A stretch of DNA of 32,230 nt. It comes from Rhizobium sp. PDO1-076. GTDB lineage: Bacteria; Pseudomonadota; Alphaproteobacteria; Rhizobiales; Rhizobiaceae. The notes beneath the pieces were generated by a model. That model ran no database searches. It was not told the DNA's origin and saw only the letters and a list, made by a program, of their open reading frames with translations. The position numbers were made by a program, and so were the translations under genes. Numbering within the stretch: position 1 is the first letter of the stretch; every line of letters begins with the position of its first letter. The stretch lies in assembly GCF_000247475.1 (NCBI RefSeq), contig NZ_AHZC01000381.1:1-32230 (forward strand), read 5' to 3'. Shown here in pieces: positions 1 through 7,058 of this stretch.

Positions 1-2
1 AT

Positions 3-272
3 TACCTGCCGGCAGCGCTGCTGGCGCAGTTCTGGTTCATCGCCGCCGTTGCGCTGCCGGTCGGCCGTTTCGACCCGCCCTGGCTTTCGATCGGCAGCCG
101 CATCGTCGCAAGCTGGATGATCGCCATCGGCCTGCTCTACGGCGGCGCCTACCTTGCCGCCAAGGACAAGAGCCTGACACCGCCGCCCTTTGCCGTGCTG
201 CAGGGCGAGGGCGCTCTTTTCGGCTTCGATCCAGTTCTGCCGGCGCTCGACGCGGTGGGAAGCGCGCTATGA
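3..272 (+). CDS. C-terminal part of a membrane protein (5' end outside window)
   Basis: An open frame enters from the left edge and ends at TGA 270-272, giving about 89 residues. The visible part has two hydrophobic stretches (roughly residues 2-20 and 28-52 of the fragment), then a soluble tail rich in Pro, Gly and Ala. The pattern of a hydrophobic segment followed by an Arg-Ile-x-x-Ser-Trp stretch faintly resembles the end of HupE/UreJ-type membrane proteins, but I cannot confirm this. Its stop overlaps the ATG of the next gene in an ATGA (269-272), so the two are almost certainly co-translated. The partner is a periplasmic DUF1007 protein, and that family often sits beside metal or other membrane transporters, which fits a transport-related role only by inference. 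Confidence 0.6.
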   Translation, partial: YLPAALLAQFWFIAAVALPVGRFDPPWLSIGSRIVASWMIAIGLLYGGAYLAAKDKSLTPPPFAVLQGEGALFGFDPVLPALDAVGSAL

Positions 273-877
273 GGCACCCTGTGAAACATCGCGCCATCCT
301 CGCCGGACTGCTCGCAATCACGAGCCTGCTCTGCGTAGCGCCGGCCTTCGCCCATCCGGACATGGCGGTGACGGCGCGTGTGCTGTTCGACATCCGTGCC
401 GGCAGGCTGACCGGCATTGCGCAATTGCTCTCCTTTGATGCGGCGACCAGCGCAAGGCTGCTTGCCCGCGTCGATTCCGATCGCGATGGCGCGCTGGATC
501 CGGAGGAAGCAGATGCCCTGACCACCGAGATCACGACCAGCCTGGGCACGCATGGCTTCTTCACCGAAATACGGATCGCCGACAGATCTGTCGCACTCGC
601 TGCGCCCGTCGGCGCCGATACAAGGATGCAGAGCGGCCATATCGTGCTGAGCATGGCCTTTGCCGTTTCGCAACCAGCCATGCTGCAGGGTGGCACACGG
701 CTGGAGCTGATGCTGCGCGACCGCGACCTGACGCTCGCCTTTCGCTTCGCACGGGTTCAGCCGCTGATCCTGCGCGGCGATCAAGGCCGCTGCACCGCCA
801 CGATCGCGCCGAAGCCCGATGCGGCCTATTTCGGCGGTCTGGTCACGCCGGCCGTGGCCGTTCTGACCTGCCGTTGA
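269..877 (+). CDS. DUF1007 family periplasmic protein
   Basis: A 202-residue protein with a clear Sec signal peptide: positive N-terminus, hydrophobic core at about residues 9-24, and probable cleavage after AFA so that the mature chain starts HPD. The start of the mature chain (His-Pro, then a beta-strand-like ARVLFDIRAG stretch) and the later ...GFFTEIRI segment fit the DUF1007 family, whose members are often encoded beside nickel/cobalt-type transporters. At about residues 69-80 there is a textbook EF-hand-like loop, Asp-x-Asp-x-Asp-Gly-x-Leu-Asp-x-x-Glu, suggesting calcium or another divalent ion is bound. It overlaps the upstream membrane-protein gene by four bases. The exact biochemical role of the family is unknown; assistance to a membrane metal transporter is inference. 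Confidence 0.75.
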   Translation: MRHPVKHRAILAGLLAITSLLCVAPAFAHPDMAVTARVLFDIRAGRLTGIAQLLSFDAATSARLLARVDSDRDGALDPEEADALTTEITTSLGTHGFFTEIRIADRSVALAAPVGADTRMQSGHIVLSMAFAVSQPAMLQGGTRLELMLRDRDLTLAFRFARVQPLILRGDQGRCTATIAPKPDAAYFGGLVTPAVAVLTCR

Positions 878-881
878 AAGC

Positions 882-1763
882 TTAGCTGAAGATCGCCCGA
901 TCCACTTCGACGGCCTCTTGGAGAAACTGCACCACGGCGCGCACGCGCGCCAGGTCGCGTGCGCTTTCGTGATAGGTGGTCCAGTAGGCGCGTGTCAGGC
1001 TGATATCCGGCAACACCCGGACGAGAGTGTCATGCTGGCGCGCGATATAGGCATGCAGGATGCAGATCCCGGCACCGGCCAGCACCGCTTCCGTCTGGCC
1101 GATGGCCGAGGATATCTCGAAGCCGGCATTCCAGTCGCGCATCACCTCGCCGGTGAAGTTCAGCGACGGCGTGAAGATCAGGTCCTCGACATAACCGATG
1201 CGGCGATGGTTCTTCAGGTCTTCGGCCGTTGCCGGCAGGCCATGCGCTTCGGCATAGGCCCGCGATGCATAGAGCCCGAGCGTGTAGTCGACCAGCTTCG
1301 AGGACACGAGCCGCCCCTGGTCCGGCCGCTCCAGCGTCACCGCGATATCGGCCTCGCGCTGTGACAGCGAGAAGGAGCGCGGCACCGGCACCAGCTGGAT
1401 CTTCAGCTCCGGATGTTGCTCGATCAGTGCGCCGAGCCGTGAAGCTAGGAAGAACACCCCGAACCCGTCCGGTGCCCCGATGCGGACGGTGCCGGCAACC
1501 CGTGCATCCGTCCGCCCGAGGCGCGCCTGTACCTCCAGCATCTCGGTCTCCATGCGCTCCGCCGACGTGAGGAACGCTTCGCCCTCCGCCGTCAGCTCGC
1601 AGCCATTGGTGCGGCGGATGAACAGCCGCGTCTTCAGCGCCGTCTCCAGCGCGGTCAGCCGACGTGACAGCGTCGCGTGGTTGAGGCTAAGCCGGCGCGA
1701 TGCAGCCAGGATCTGGCCGGAGCGCGCTACGGCGAGGAAGATACGGACATCGTCCCAGTTCAT
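882..1763 (-). CDS. LysR-family transcriptional regulator
   Basis: 293 residues. The N-terminal winged helix-turn-helix (about residues 1-60) has the family pattern: MNWDDVRIFLAVARSG, then AASRRLSLNHATLSRRLTALE, then LFIRRTNG and LTAEG. The remainder is a periplasmic-binding-protein-like effector domain containing the typical GTVRIGAPDGFG strand. It starts only three bases after the stop of the monooxygenase gene (1767-2093), so both are read from one transcript and the regulator probably controls its own operon. The effector cannot be told from sequence. It belongs to the single-target subgroup resembling those whose helix-turn-helix begins with MNWDD. Confidence 0.9.
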   Translation of the reverse strand: MNWDDVRIFLAVARSGQILAASRRLSLNHATLSRRLTALETALKTRLFIRRTNGCELTAEGEAFLTSAERMETEMLEVQARLGRTDARVAGTVRIGAPDGFGVFFLASRLGALIEQHPELKIQLVPVPRSFSLSQREADIAVTLERPDQGRLVSSKLVDYTLGLYASRAYAEAHGLPATAEDLKNHRRIGYVEDLIFTPSLNFTGEVMRDWNAGFEISSAIGQTEAVLAGAGICILHAYIARQHDTLVRVLPDISLTRAYWTTYHESARDLARVRAVVQFLQEAVEVDRAIFS

Positions 1764-1766
1764 CGC

Positions 1767-2093
1767 CTATTCCATCTTGCTGCGCATTAATACCGGATCG
1801 ACTTCGACAAGCCGCAGGGCTTTGACCATGCCGGATGTCAGGCTTTTGTATGTGAGAAAATGCGGCGTTTGCAGATGGGCCTCGTAGTCCCCTTGGCTGG
1901 CATAGACTTCGAGGATGCGGATCTGGGTCGGATCATCCCGGAGCGCAACCGCATTCAGCATCAGCACGCCCGGTTCTATGGCAACGGAAGCCTCGATCTC
2001 CTCGGCCAGCAGCAGACGATAGGCCTCCAGCTGGTCCGCATCGATCTCCAGTTCGGCCATTCTGACGATATGGGTGCGGGGCGCTTCGCTCAT
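1767..2093 (-). CDS. Antibiotic-biosynthesis-monooxygenase (ABM) domain protein, putative quinol monooxygenase
   Basis: 108 residues, the usual size of a one-domain dimeric alpha-beta barrel protein of the ABM family. The order beta strand (HIVRMAELEIDADQLEAYR), helix (LLLAEEIEASVAIEPGVLMLNAVA), strand (QIRILEVYASQGDYEAHLQTPHF) and final helix (YKSLTSGMVKALRLVEVDPV) matches the family. The His within the HLQTPHF segment is the position usually conserved in YgiN-like quinol monooxygenases. Substrate is unknown; candidates are quinols or small electrophiles. It is first in a two-gene operon with the LysR gene downstream, and the 144 bases upstream carry a palindromic candidate operator. Confidence 0.8.
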   Translation of the reverse strand: MSEAPRTHIVRMAELEIDADQLEAYRLLLAEEIEASVAIEPGVLMLNAVALRDDPTQIRILEVYASQGDYEAHLQTPHFLTYKSLTSGMVKALRLVEVDPVLMRSKME

Positions 2094-2113
2094 GTCACGG
2101 TTCCGGCAATCAG

Positions 2114-2137
2114 TGTGCTTGCATCAAATTTTGCACA
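2114..2137. promoter_or_regulatory. Candidate operator upstream of the ABM-LysR operon
   Basis: TGTGC at 2114-2118 is mirrored by GCACA at 2133-2137, and inside it TGCA at 2120-2123 is repeated at 2132-2135. An AT-rich core separates the arms. This size and form suit a LysR-type regulator site, and the position 21 bases or more upstream of the ABM start (2093, minus strand) suits autoregulation. No binding evidence is available from sequence alone. Confidence 0.35.
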
Positions 2138-2237
2138 GCAGGCGCCAGATTAATAGCGCTGGCCTGTTAAATTTGAAGTGCTGATTCCCGATCAGGCGGT
2201 GTCCTGCCCAGCCTTGGAACTCCTTGGTGATGTGACA

Positions 2238-2699
2238 TCATGGTCTGGACCCTGGCAAACCCGCGTCGAGTCCGAGAAGCGCCATGCGGGTTTCGAAACT
2301 GTCGGCAATGTCCGACAGGCGGATGGTCGCAAAGCGTGACAGCAGCAGGGCCTCCGCCTCGCGCTTTGCATCCTCGAGCGCGTCGCTCACGGCGATCTCG
2401 ACCAGGCAACCGGCATGGTCCGAGGAGGTGACCAGGCAGAAGAGGTCCGGCCGCTCCAGCGCGTCATAGACATCGAGCAGGGTAATATCTGAAAGCGGTT
2501 TCGTCAGCCGCCAGCCGCCGCCATGGCCTTTTTCCGACTGCACATATCCGCGCTCGCGCAGGCCCGCCATCGTCCGGCGGACCACGACGGGATTGGTGTT
2601 GAGCATCTTGGCGATCATCTCGGATGTCATGCTGTCGGCATGGCGGTCGAGATGGATCAGCACATGCAGCATGCGCGACAGCCGTGTGTCACCTCGCAT
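2238..2699 (-). CDS. Rrf2-family transcriptional regulator
   Basis: 153 residues with the Rrf2 winged helix at the N-terminus: RLSRMLHVLIHLDRH, then TSEMIAKMLNTNPVVVRRTMAGLRERGYVQSEKGHGGGWRL at about residues 24-64. Only two cysteines are present in the region where Fe-S Rrf2 proteins carry three (C88 and C98), so an IscR/RirA-like cluster is unlikely; a dithiol switch or no metal is more plausible. It is divergent from the flavoprotein at 2843, with 143 bases between them holding repeated CGTAACTT elements, and probably represses that gene. Family assignment is firm; the signal sensed is inference. Confidence 0.88.
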   Translation of the reverse strand: MRGDTRLSRMLHVLIHLDRHADSMTSEMIAKMLNTNPVVVRRTMAGLRERGYVQSEKGHGGGWRLTKPLSDITLLDVYDALERPDLFCLVTSSDHAGCLVEIAVSDALEDAKREAEALLLSRFATIRLSDIADSFETRMALLGLDAGLPGSRP

Positions 2700-2762
2700 C
2701 GGTCTATCCTCCTGGGGGCTTGCGTGTATCAGTTAGCGCAAAGCGCCTTATGCAACAAGCGG

Positions 2763-2815
2763 AGTTACATCACTTGACGGCGGACGCTTCCGTAACTTAT
2801 GAAAGTACGTAACTT
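2763..2815. promoter_or_regulatory. Promoter with repeated (C)GTAACTT elements, candidate Rrf2 operator
   Basis: CGTAACTT occurs at 2791-2798 and again at 2808-2815, 17 bases apart, and its inverted core AGTTAC lies at 2763-2768. A possible plus-strand promoter lies between them: TTGACG at 2774-2779 and TATGAA at 2798-2803, spacer 18. The repeats overlap and follow the -10, as expected for repression of the flavoprotein gene at 2843. The ribosome site for that gene is AGGGAG near 2830. Confidence 0.5.
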
Positions 2816-2842
2816 GAAAAGATACATGAAAGGGAGCCTGTC

Positions 2843-3748
2843 ATGAAATTCGATGCAATCGTCGTCGGGGGAAGCTTCGCCGGCCTGTCCGCCGCCATGC
2901 AACTGGTCCGCGCTCGAAAACATGTGCTGATGGTCGATGCCGGTCGTCTGCGCAATCGTTTCGCCGCAACCGCGCATGGTTTTCTCGGTCAGGACAATCG
3001 CCCCCCGGCCGACATCCGTGCCGACGCACTGGCCCAGCTTGGTCGCTATCCGACATTCACACTGTGGCAGGACGAGGCGCTGACGGCAGAGCGCCGTATC
3101 GGCGGCTTCCATCTCGAACTGGCCGAACATGGCAGTGCCGAAAGTACGGTCCTTGTCCTTGCGCTGGGCGTCGAGGACACGCTGCCGGCGATACCAGGCC
3201 TCGCCGAACGCTGGGGCAGGAGCGTTCTGCATTGCCCCTATTGCCATGGCTTCGAGATCGGTGGCGGCCCGATCGGCATCCTCGCCTCGTCGCCGCTCGC
3301 CGCGCACCAGGGCGGACTGCTGCCGGATTGGGGCAAGACCACCATGTTCGTCGAGCCGGGGGTGACCTTCGATGACGAACTCTCTGCGATGCTCTCGGCA
3401 CGGGGCGTTTCGATGGAAACCGAACGTGTCGTCGAACTGCTGGGCGAGGGGCACGGCCTCCATGGTGTCCGGCTTGCCGACGGACGCACGGTCGAGGTCC
3501 ACGCCCTCTTCGCGCAGTCAAAGGTTGCCATCGCCTCGCCGCTCGCCAGCCAACTCGGGCTGGAGCTGGAGGAAGGTCCTCAAGGGTTCCACATCAAGGC
3601 CGATATGGGCCGCACCAGCCTGCCCGGCGTTTTTGCCGCCGGCGATGCCGCGAGCCCCATGCACAATGCGACGCTTGCCAGTGCTGCCGGTGTCATGGCC
3701 GGCACATCGGCCCATCGGGCACTGATTGAGGCTACCTTGTGGGGATGA
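2843..3748 (+). CDS. Thioredoxin-reductase-like FAD flavoprotein with CPYC motif
   Basis: 301 residues. An FAD-binding Rossmann motif opens the protein (VVGGSFAGLSAAMQL, about residues 7-21), and the C-terminal FAD contact is the GVFAAGDAA segment near residue 265. A redox-active Cys-Pro-Tyr-Cys lies at 131-134, followed by HGFEIGG, as in thioredoxin-reductase-like proteins. The usual NADPH motif of thioredoxin reductase (GGGxSA) is not seen: after GGG comes PIGILASSPLAAHQ. The partner cofactor is therefore uncertain; some relatives of thioredoxin reductase that lack this motif (GliT/HlmI type) are oxygen-using dithiol oxidases. Divergent Rrf2 gene next door suggests redox- or stress-controlled expression. 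The substrate is unknown. Confidence 0.82.
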   Translation: MKFDAIVVGGSFAGLSAAMQLVRARKHVLMVDAGRLRNRFAATAHGFLGQDNRPPADIRADALAQLGRYPTFTLWQDEALTAERRIGGFHLELAEHGSAESTVLVLALGVEDTLPAIPGLAERWGRSVLHCPYCHGFEIGGGPIGILASSPLAAHQGGLLPDWGKTTMFVEPGVTFDDELSAMLSARGVSMETERVVELLGEGHGLHGVRLADGRTVEVHALFAQSKVAIASPLASQLGLELEEGPQGFHIKADMGRTSLPGVFAAGDAASPMHNATLASAAGVMAGTSAHRALIEATLWG

Positions 3749-3780
3749 TCACTGGGCAATGACAGGAGATGGCTACGATC

Positions 3781-3799
3781 TACGCACAACAGATGCGTA
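3781..3799. promoter_or_regulatory. Inverted repeat TACGCA-N7-TGCGTA upstream of the dehydrogenase gene
   Basis: Perfect six-base arms at 3781-3786 and 3794-3799 with a seven-base centre. No T-tract follows, so it is unlikely to be a terminator. A weak promoter candidate (TTGATT 3810-3815, CATACT 3832-3837) lies just downstream, which would place the repeat as an upstream activator site or operator. Confidence 0.35.
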
Positions 3800-3864
3800 A
3801 ATCATGGCGTTGATTTGTCAAAACCGAAGCGCATACTGCCTCCATAACAATCAGGAGGACACCC

Positions 3865-5361
3865 ATGTATCAGGTAGGCCATTTCATCGGCGGCAAGCAT
3901 GTCGCCGGCACCTCGGGTCGCAAGCAGCCGATCAACAATCCGGCCACCGGCGAAGTGCAGGGCGAAGTCTCGCTCGCCAGCGCAGACGAACTGAACGCAG
4001 CCGTCGAGAATGCCAAGCAGGCCCAGGTCAAGTGGGCCGCGACCAATCCGCAGCGCCGCGCCCGCGTCTTCATGAAGTTCGTCCAGCTCTTGAACGACAA
4101 CATGGACAGCCTGGCCGAAACCCTGTCGCGCGAACACGGCAAGACGATCGAAGACGCCAAGGGTGACATCATCCGCGGTCTCGAAGTCTGCGAATTCGTC
4201 ATCGGCATCCCGCATCTGTCGAAGAGCGAATTCACCGAAGGTGCTGGCCCGAACATCGACATGTATTCGATCCGCCAGGCTGTCGGCATCGGCGCTGGCA
4301 TCACGCCATTCAACTTCCCGGCGATGATCCCGATGTGGATGTTTGCGCCCGCTATTGCCTGCGGCAACGCCTTCATCCTGAAGCCGTCCGAGCGTGATCC
4401 GTCCGTTCCGATTCGCCTCGCCGAACTGATGATCGAGGCAGGGCTGCCGGCCGGCATCCTCAATGTCGTCAACGGCGACAAGTCGGCCGTCGACGGCATC
4501 CTGACGCATCCGGACATTTCGGCCGTCTCCTTCGTCGGCTCGACCCCGATCGCCCGCTACGTCTATGGAACGGCGGCGATGAACGGCAAGCGCGCCCAGT
4601 GCTTCGGCGGCGCCAAGAACCACATGATCATCATGCCCGACGCTGACCTCGACCAGGCCGCCCAGGCGCTGATGGGCGCCGGCTACGGTTCGGCCGGCGA
4701 GCGCTGCATGGCAATCTCGGTCGCAGTACCGGTCGGCGAAGAGACGGCAAACCGTCTGATCGAAAAGCTGACCCCGATGGTCGAATCCTTGCGCATCGGC
4801 CCTTACACCGATGACAAGGCCGATCTCGGCCCCGTCATCACCAAGGAAGCCCAGGCGCGCATCCGTGGCCTGATCGATAGTGGCGTCGAAGCCGGTGCCA
4901 AGCTCGTCGTCGACGGCCGCGATTTCAAGCTCCAGGGCTACGAGAACGGCTATTTCGTCGGCGGCTGCCTGTTCGACAATGTCACGCCTGATATGGACAT
5001 CTACAAGACCGAGATCTTCGGACCGGTCCTCTCGGTCGTGCGCGCCAAGACCTATGAGGAAGCCCTCGATCTGCCGATGAAGCATGAGTACGGCAATGGC
5101 GTCGCGATCTACACCCGCGACGGTGACGCCGCCCGCGACTTTGCCTCGCGCATCAACATCGGCATGGTCGGCATCAACGTGCCGATCCCGGTTCCGCTCG
5201 CCTACCACTCCTTCGGTGGCTGGAAGTCGTCGTCCTTCGGTGACCTCAACCAGCACGGTACGGATTCGATCAAGTTCTGGACCCGCACCAAGACGGTCAC
5301 CAGCCGTTGGCCGTCCGGCATCAAGGACGGCGCCGAATTTGTCATGCCGACGATGAAGTAA
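3865..5361 (+). CDS. mmsA: CoA-acylating methylmalonate-semialdehyde dehydrogenase
   Basis: 498 residues, the normal length. The enzyme oxidises methylmalonate semialdehyde (and malonate semialdehyde) to propionyl-CoA (acetyl-CoA) with NAD and CoA, serving valine, thymine and, in its IolA form, inositol breakdown in the cytoplasm. Seen in sequence: aldehyde dehydrogenase N-terminal fold, GITPFNFPAMIPMWM near 145-159, KPSERDPS near 173, FVGSTPIARYVY near 223, and the catalytic Cys281 in GERCMA. The absence of the general-base Glu found in hydrolytic aldehyde dehydrogenases at the FGGAKN position (about 247-252) is typical of this CoA-dependent branch. A strong AGGAGG ribosome site lies at about 3853. 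It stands alone, with a GNRA-loop terminator downstream, so it is probably monocistronic; no valine or inositol genes are nearby. Confidence 0.93.
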   Translation: MYQVGHFIGGKHVAGTSGRKQPINNPATGEVQGEVSLASADELNAAVENAKQAQVKWAATNPQRRARVFMKFVQLLNDNMDSLAETLSREHGKTIEDAKGDIIRGLEVCEFVIGIPHLSKSEFTEGAGPNIDMYSIRQAVGIGAGITPFNFPAMIPMWMFAPAIACGNAFILKPSERDPSVPIRLAELMIEAGLPAGILNVVNGDKSAVDGILTHPDISAVSFVGSTPIARYVYGTAAMNGKRAQCFGGAKNHMIIMPDADLDQAAQALMGAGYGSAGERCMAISVAVPVGEETANRLIEKLTPMVESLRIGPYTDDKADLGPVITKEAQARIRGLIDSGVEAGAKLVVDGRDFKLQGYENGYFVGGCLFDNVTPDMDIYKTEIFGPVLSVVRAKTYEEALDLPMKHEYGNGVAIYTRDGDAARDFASRINIGMVGINVPIPVPLAYHSFGGWKSSSFGDLNQHGTDSIKFWTRTKTVTSRWPSGIKDGAEFVMPTMK

Positions 5362-5384
5362 GCAGCGTCACAGGCGAAGATCCG

Positions 5385-5415
5385 CGCCACTCTGCCGCAA
5401 GGCGGGGTGGCGTTT
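5385..5415 (+). terminator. Terminator after mmsA with GCAA tetraloop
   Basis: A 12-base-pair stem (5385-5396 with 5401-5412, two G-T wobbles) is closed by a GCAA loop at 5397-5400 and followed by a short T run (5413-5415, then GCTT). It lies 23 bases past the stop codon of the dehydrogenase gene. The T run is short, so efficiency is uncertain. Confidence 0.65.
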
Positions 5416-5469
5416 GCTTGCCGGGCAATAGTGATTGCAATAGTCTTTCCTGAACTGGGGAGGGCGGAA

Positions 5470-5856
5470 ATGGCACGATCGAAGATTCACACAGGCGGCT
5501 GCCTGTGTGGCGCGCTGCGCTTTGAGGCGGACGCACCGGCCGCAAGGCCGCATACATGTTCCTGCAAGATGTGCCAGCGCCATACCGGTGCCCTGACCGC
5601 CACCTGGGTCGAGTTCCCTCGCGATGCCGTGCGCTGGGTGGGGCAGGGCGGTGCACCGGCGGTCTGGCGCTCATCGGACATCTCGTCGCGCGCATTCTGC
5701 AGCCAGTGCGGTTCGTCGCTGGGCGCCGTCGACGACGCGCCCACCATCGCTTTGCTTCTCGGCTGTTTTGATCGGCAGGGAAGTATCGAACTGCGCCCGA
5801 CCTTTCATTCCTATACCAGCACGCGACCTAAATGGTGGTGCGTCGAGATCCGCTAA
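5470..5856 (+). CDS. GFA-family (glutathione-dependent formaldehyde-activating-like) zinc protein
   Basis: 128 residues, a complete one-domain GFA/CENP-V fold protein. Zinc-ligand cysteines are all present: C11 and C13 (GGCLCGALRF), C30, C32 and C35 (CSCKMC), and C77/C80 (CSQCGSSL). I chose the ATG at 5470 because a strong GGGGAGGG stretch sits just upstream and the family motif begins ten residues later; an in-frame ATG at 5407 lies inside the terminator hairpin of the preceding gene. True formaldehyde activation is doubtful for most family members, and the substrate here is unknown. Confidence 0.87.
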   Translation: MARSKIHTGGCLCGALRFEADAPAARPHTCSCKMCQRHTGALTATWVEFPRDAVRWVGQGGAPAVWRSSDISSRAFCSQCGSSLGAVDDAPTIALLLGCFDRQGSIELRPTFHSYTSTRPKWWCVEIR

Positions 5857-5984
5857 ACCAGACGGGATTGGCTTCGTCGCAGTGTCGAAGCGCACTTGAG
5901 TGTCACCGCCGGGCATGCTCAGTGGCATTTGCGCGCGTCCCGGGGATAGGGAGAGCGTCTAGGTGATCAGCTAAGGGACATTTC

Positions 5985-7058
5985 ATGCAACAAGCAGTAT
6001 TCGGCCGGGCAGCCAACCTGAAGCGCGGCGATTTCCGCGGCAGCGCTGGCGAATATTTCGGTATCTGGATCGTCAATGTTCTTCTGACGATCGTCACCCT
6101 CGGCATCTATTCCGCCTGGGCCAAGGTCCGCCGCAATCGCTATTTCTACGGCAACAGCTTCGTAGACGATCACTCGTTCGAATACCATGCGCGCGGTATG
6201 CAGATCTTCATCGGCCGGGCCATCGTGTTCGCCTATATCATTCTCTACAACATCGTCCTGACCTTCATGCCGTTTGTCGGCATTGCGCTTGGTGTACTGA
6301 TGCTGCTGCTTCTGCCGTGGATCGTCATGCGCAGCCTGCGCTTCAATGCGCGGGTCACCAGTTATCGCAACATTCGCTTCGATTTTACCGGCAAGACCTG
6401 GGGCGCCTTTGTCGCCATCATCATCGGCGGCATCGTAGCCCTGTTTTCGTTCGGCATTCTGGCACCCTTCGCCAGTCGCTGGCTCTATCGTTACATTTTC
6501 AATAACCTGCGTTATGGTGATCGTCCCTTCTCCACCGATCCGAAGATCGGCAGCCTCTACCGCGTCTGGCTGCCGGCTTTCCTGATCATGATCGTCGGCA
6601 TGGCACTTGGCGGCGGCCTTGGCCTGCTCGCCTATTTTGCTGCCGCCGACAGCGCCTCCTTCGGCATGGATGATGACCCGACATTCCAGATTGTCATGGC
6701 GATCTATGGCGTGTTGATCCCCGCATTCCTGCTGTTCGGGATCGCCGCGATCTTCTACCGCATCGGCGTGCGCAATGTCGTGATGAACGCCACCACGCTC
6801 GATACCCGCCATCGCCTGTTTTCCGATCTCGGCCGGCTGCGCTATTTCTGGATCCTGGTGTCGAACCTGGTGGTCTCGGTCGTGACGCTGGGCCTGATGC
6901 GGCCATGGGCTGCAGTGCGAGAACACCGCTATGTCGTCACCCATTCCGGCATTGTCGTCGATGGCGAACTGGGCGAGGTTGTCTCTTCCATTCAGCAATC
7001 CGGTTCTGCCGTGACGGCGGAATACCTCGATCTCGAAGGGTTCGATTTTGGCTTCTGA
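5985..7058 (+). CDS. DUF898 (YjgN-like) multi-pass inner-membrane protein
   Basis: 357 residues with an AGGGA ribosome site ten bases ahead. The DUF898 hallmark appears twice: GIWIVNVLLTIVTLGIYSAW followed by AKVRRNRYFY near residues 25-55, and FWILVSNLVVSVVTLGLMRPW followed by AAVREHRYV near 288-320. In between are several further hydrophobic segments (about 80-115, 135-165, 190-215, 235-255), so six or more membrane passes are likely. Family function is unknown. The coding region overlaps the start of the M48 peptidase gene by 11 bases, so the two proteins are made together and probably act together at the inner membrane. Confidence 0.87.
   Translation: MQQAVFGRAANLKRGDFRGSAGEYFGIWIVNVLLTIVTLGIYSAWAKVRRNRYFYGNSFVDDHSFEYHARGMQIFIGRAIVFAYIILYNIVLTFMPFVGIALGVLMLLLLPWIVMRSLRFNARVTSYRNIRFDFTGKTWGAFVAIIIGGIVALFSFGILAPFASRWLYRYIFNNLRYGDRPFSTDPKIGSLYRVWLPAFLIMIVGMALGGGLGLLAYFAAADSASFGMDDDPTFQIVMAIYGVLIPAFLLFGIAAIFYRIGVRNVVMNATTLDTRHRLFSDLGRLRYFWILVSNLVVSVVTLGLMRPWAAVREHRYVVTHSGIVVDGELGEVVSSIQQSGSAVTAEYLDLEGFDFGF

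Noticed and set aside
149..784. Long minus-strand open frame opposite the DUF1007 gene
   Set aside because: It lies opposite a convincing secreted protein, has no ribosome site and no recognisable motif; typical shadow frame in GC-rich DNA.
3802..5256. 484-codon minus-strand open frame opposite mmsA
   Set aside because: Its composition (rich in Asp, Val, Gly, Arg) mirrors the coding strand of a clear dehydrogenase; no family motif.
5407..5469. Upstream ATG for the GFA protein
   Set aside because: The extra stretch lies in the terminator of mmsA, while ATG 5470 has a strong ribosome site.
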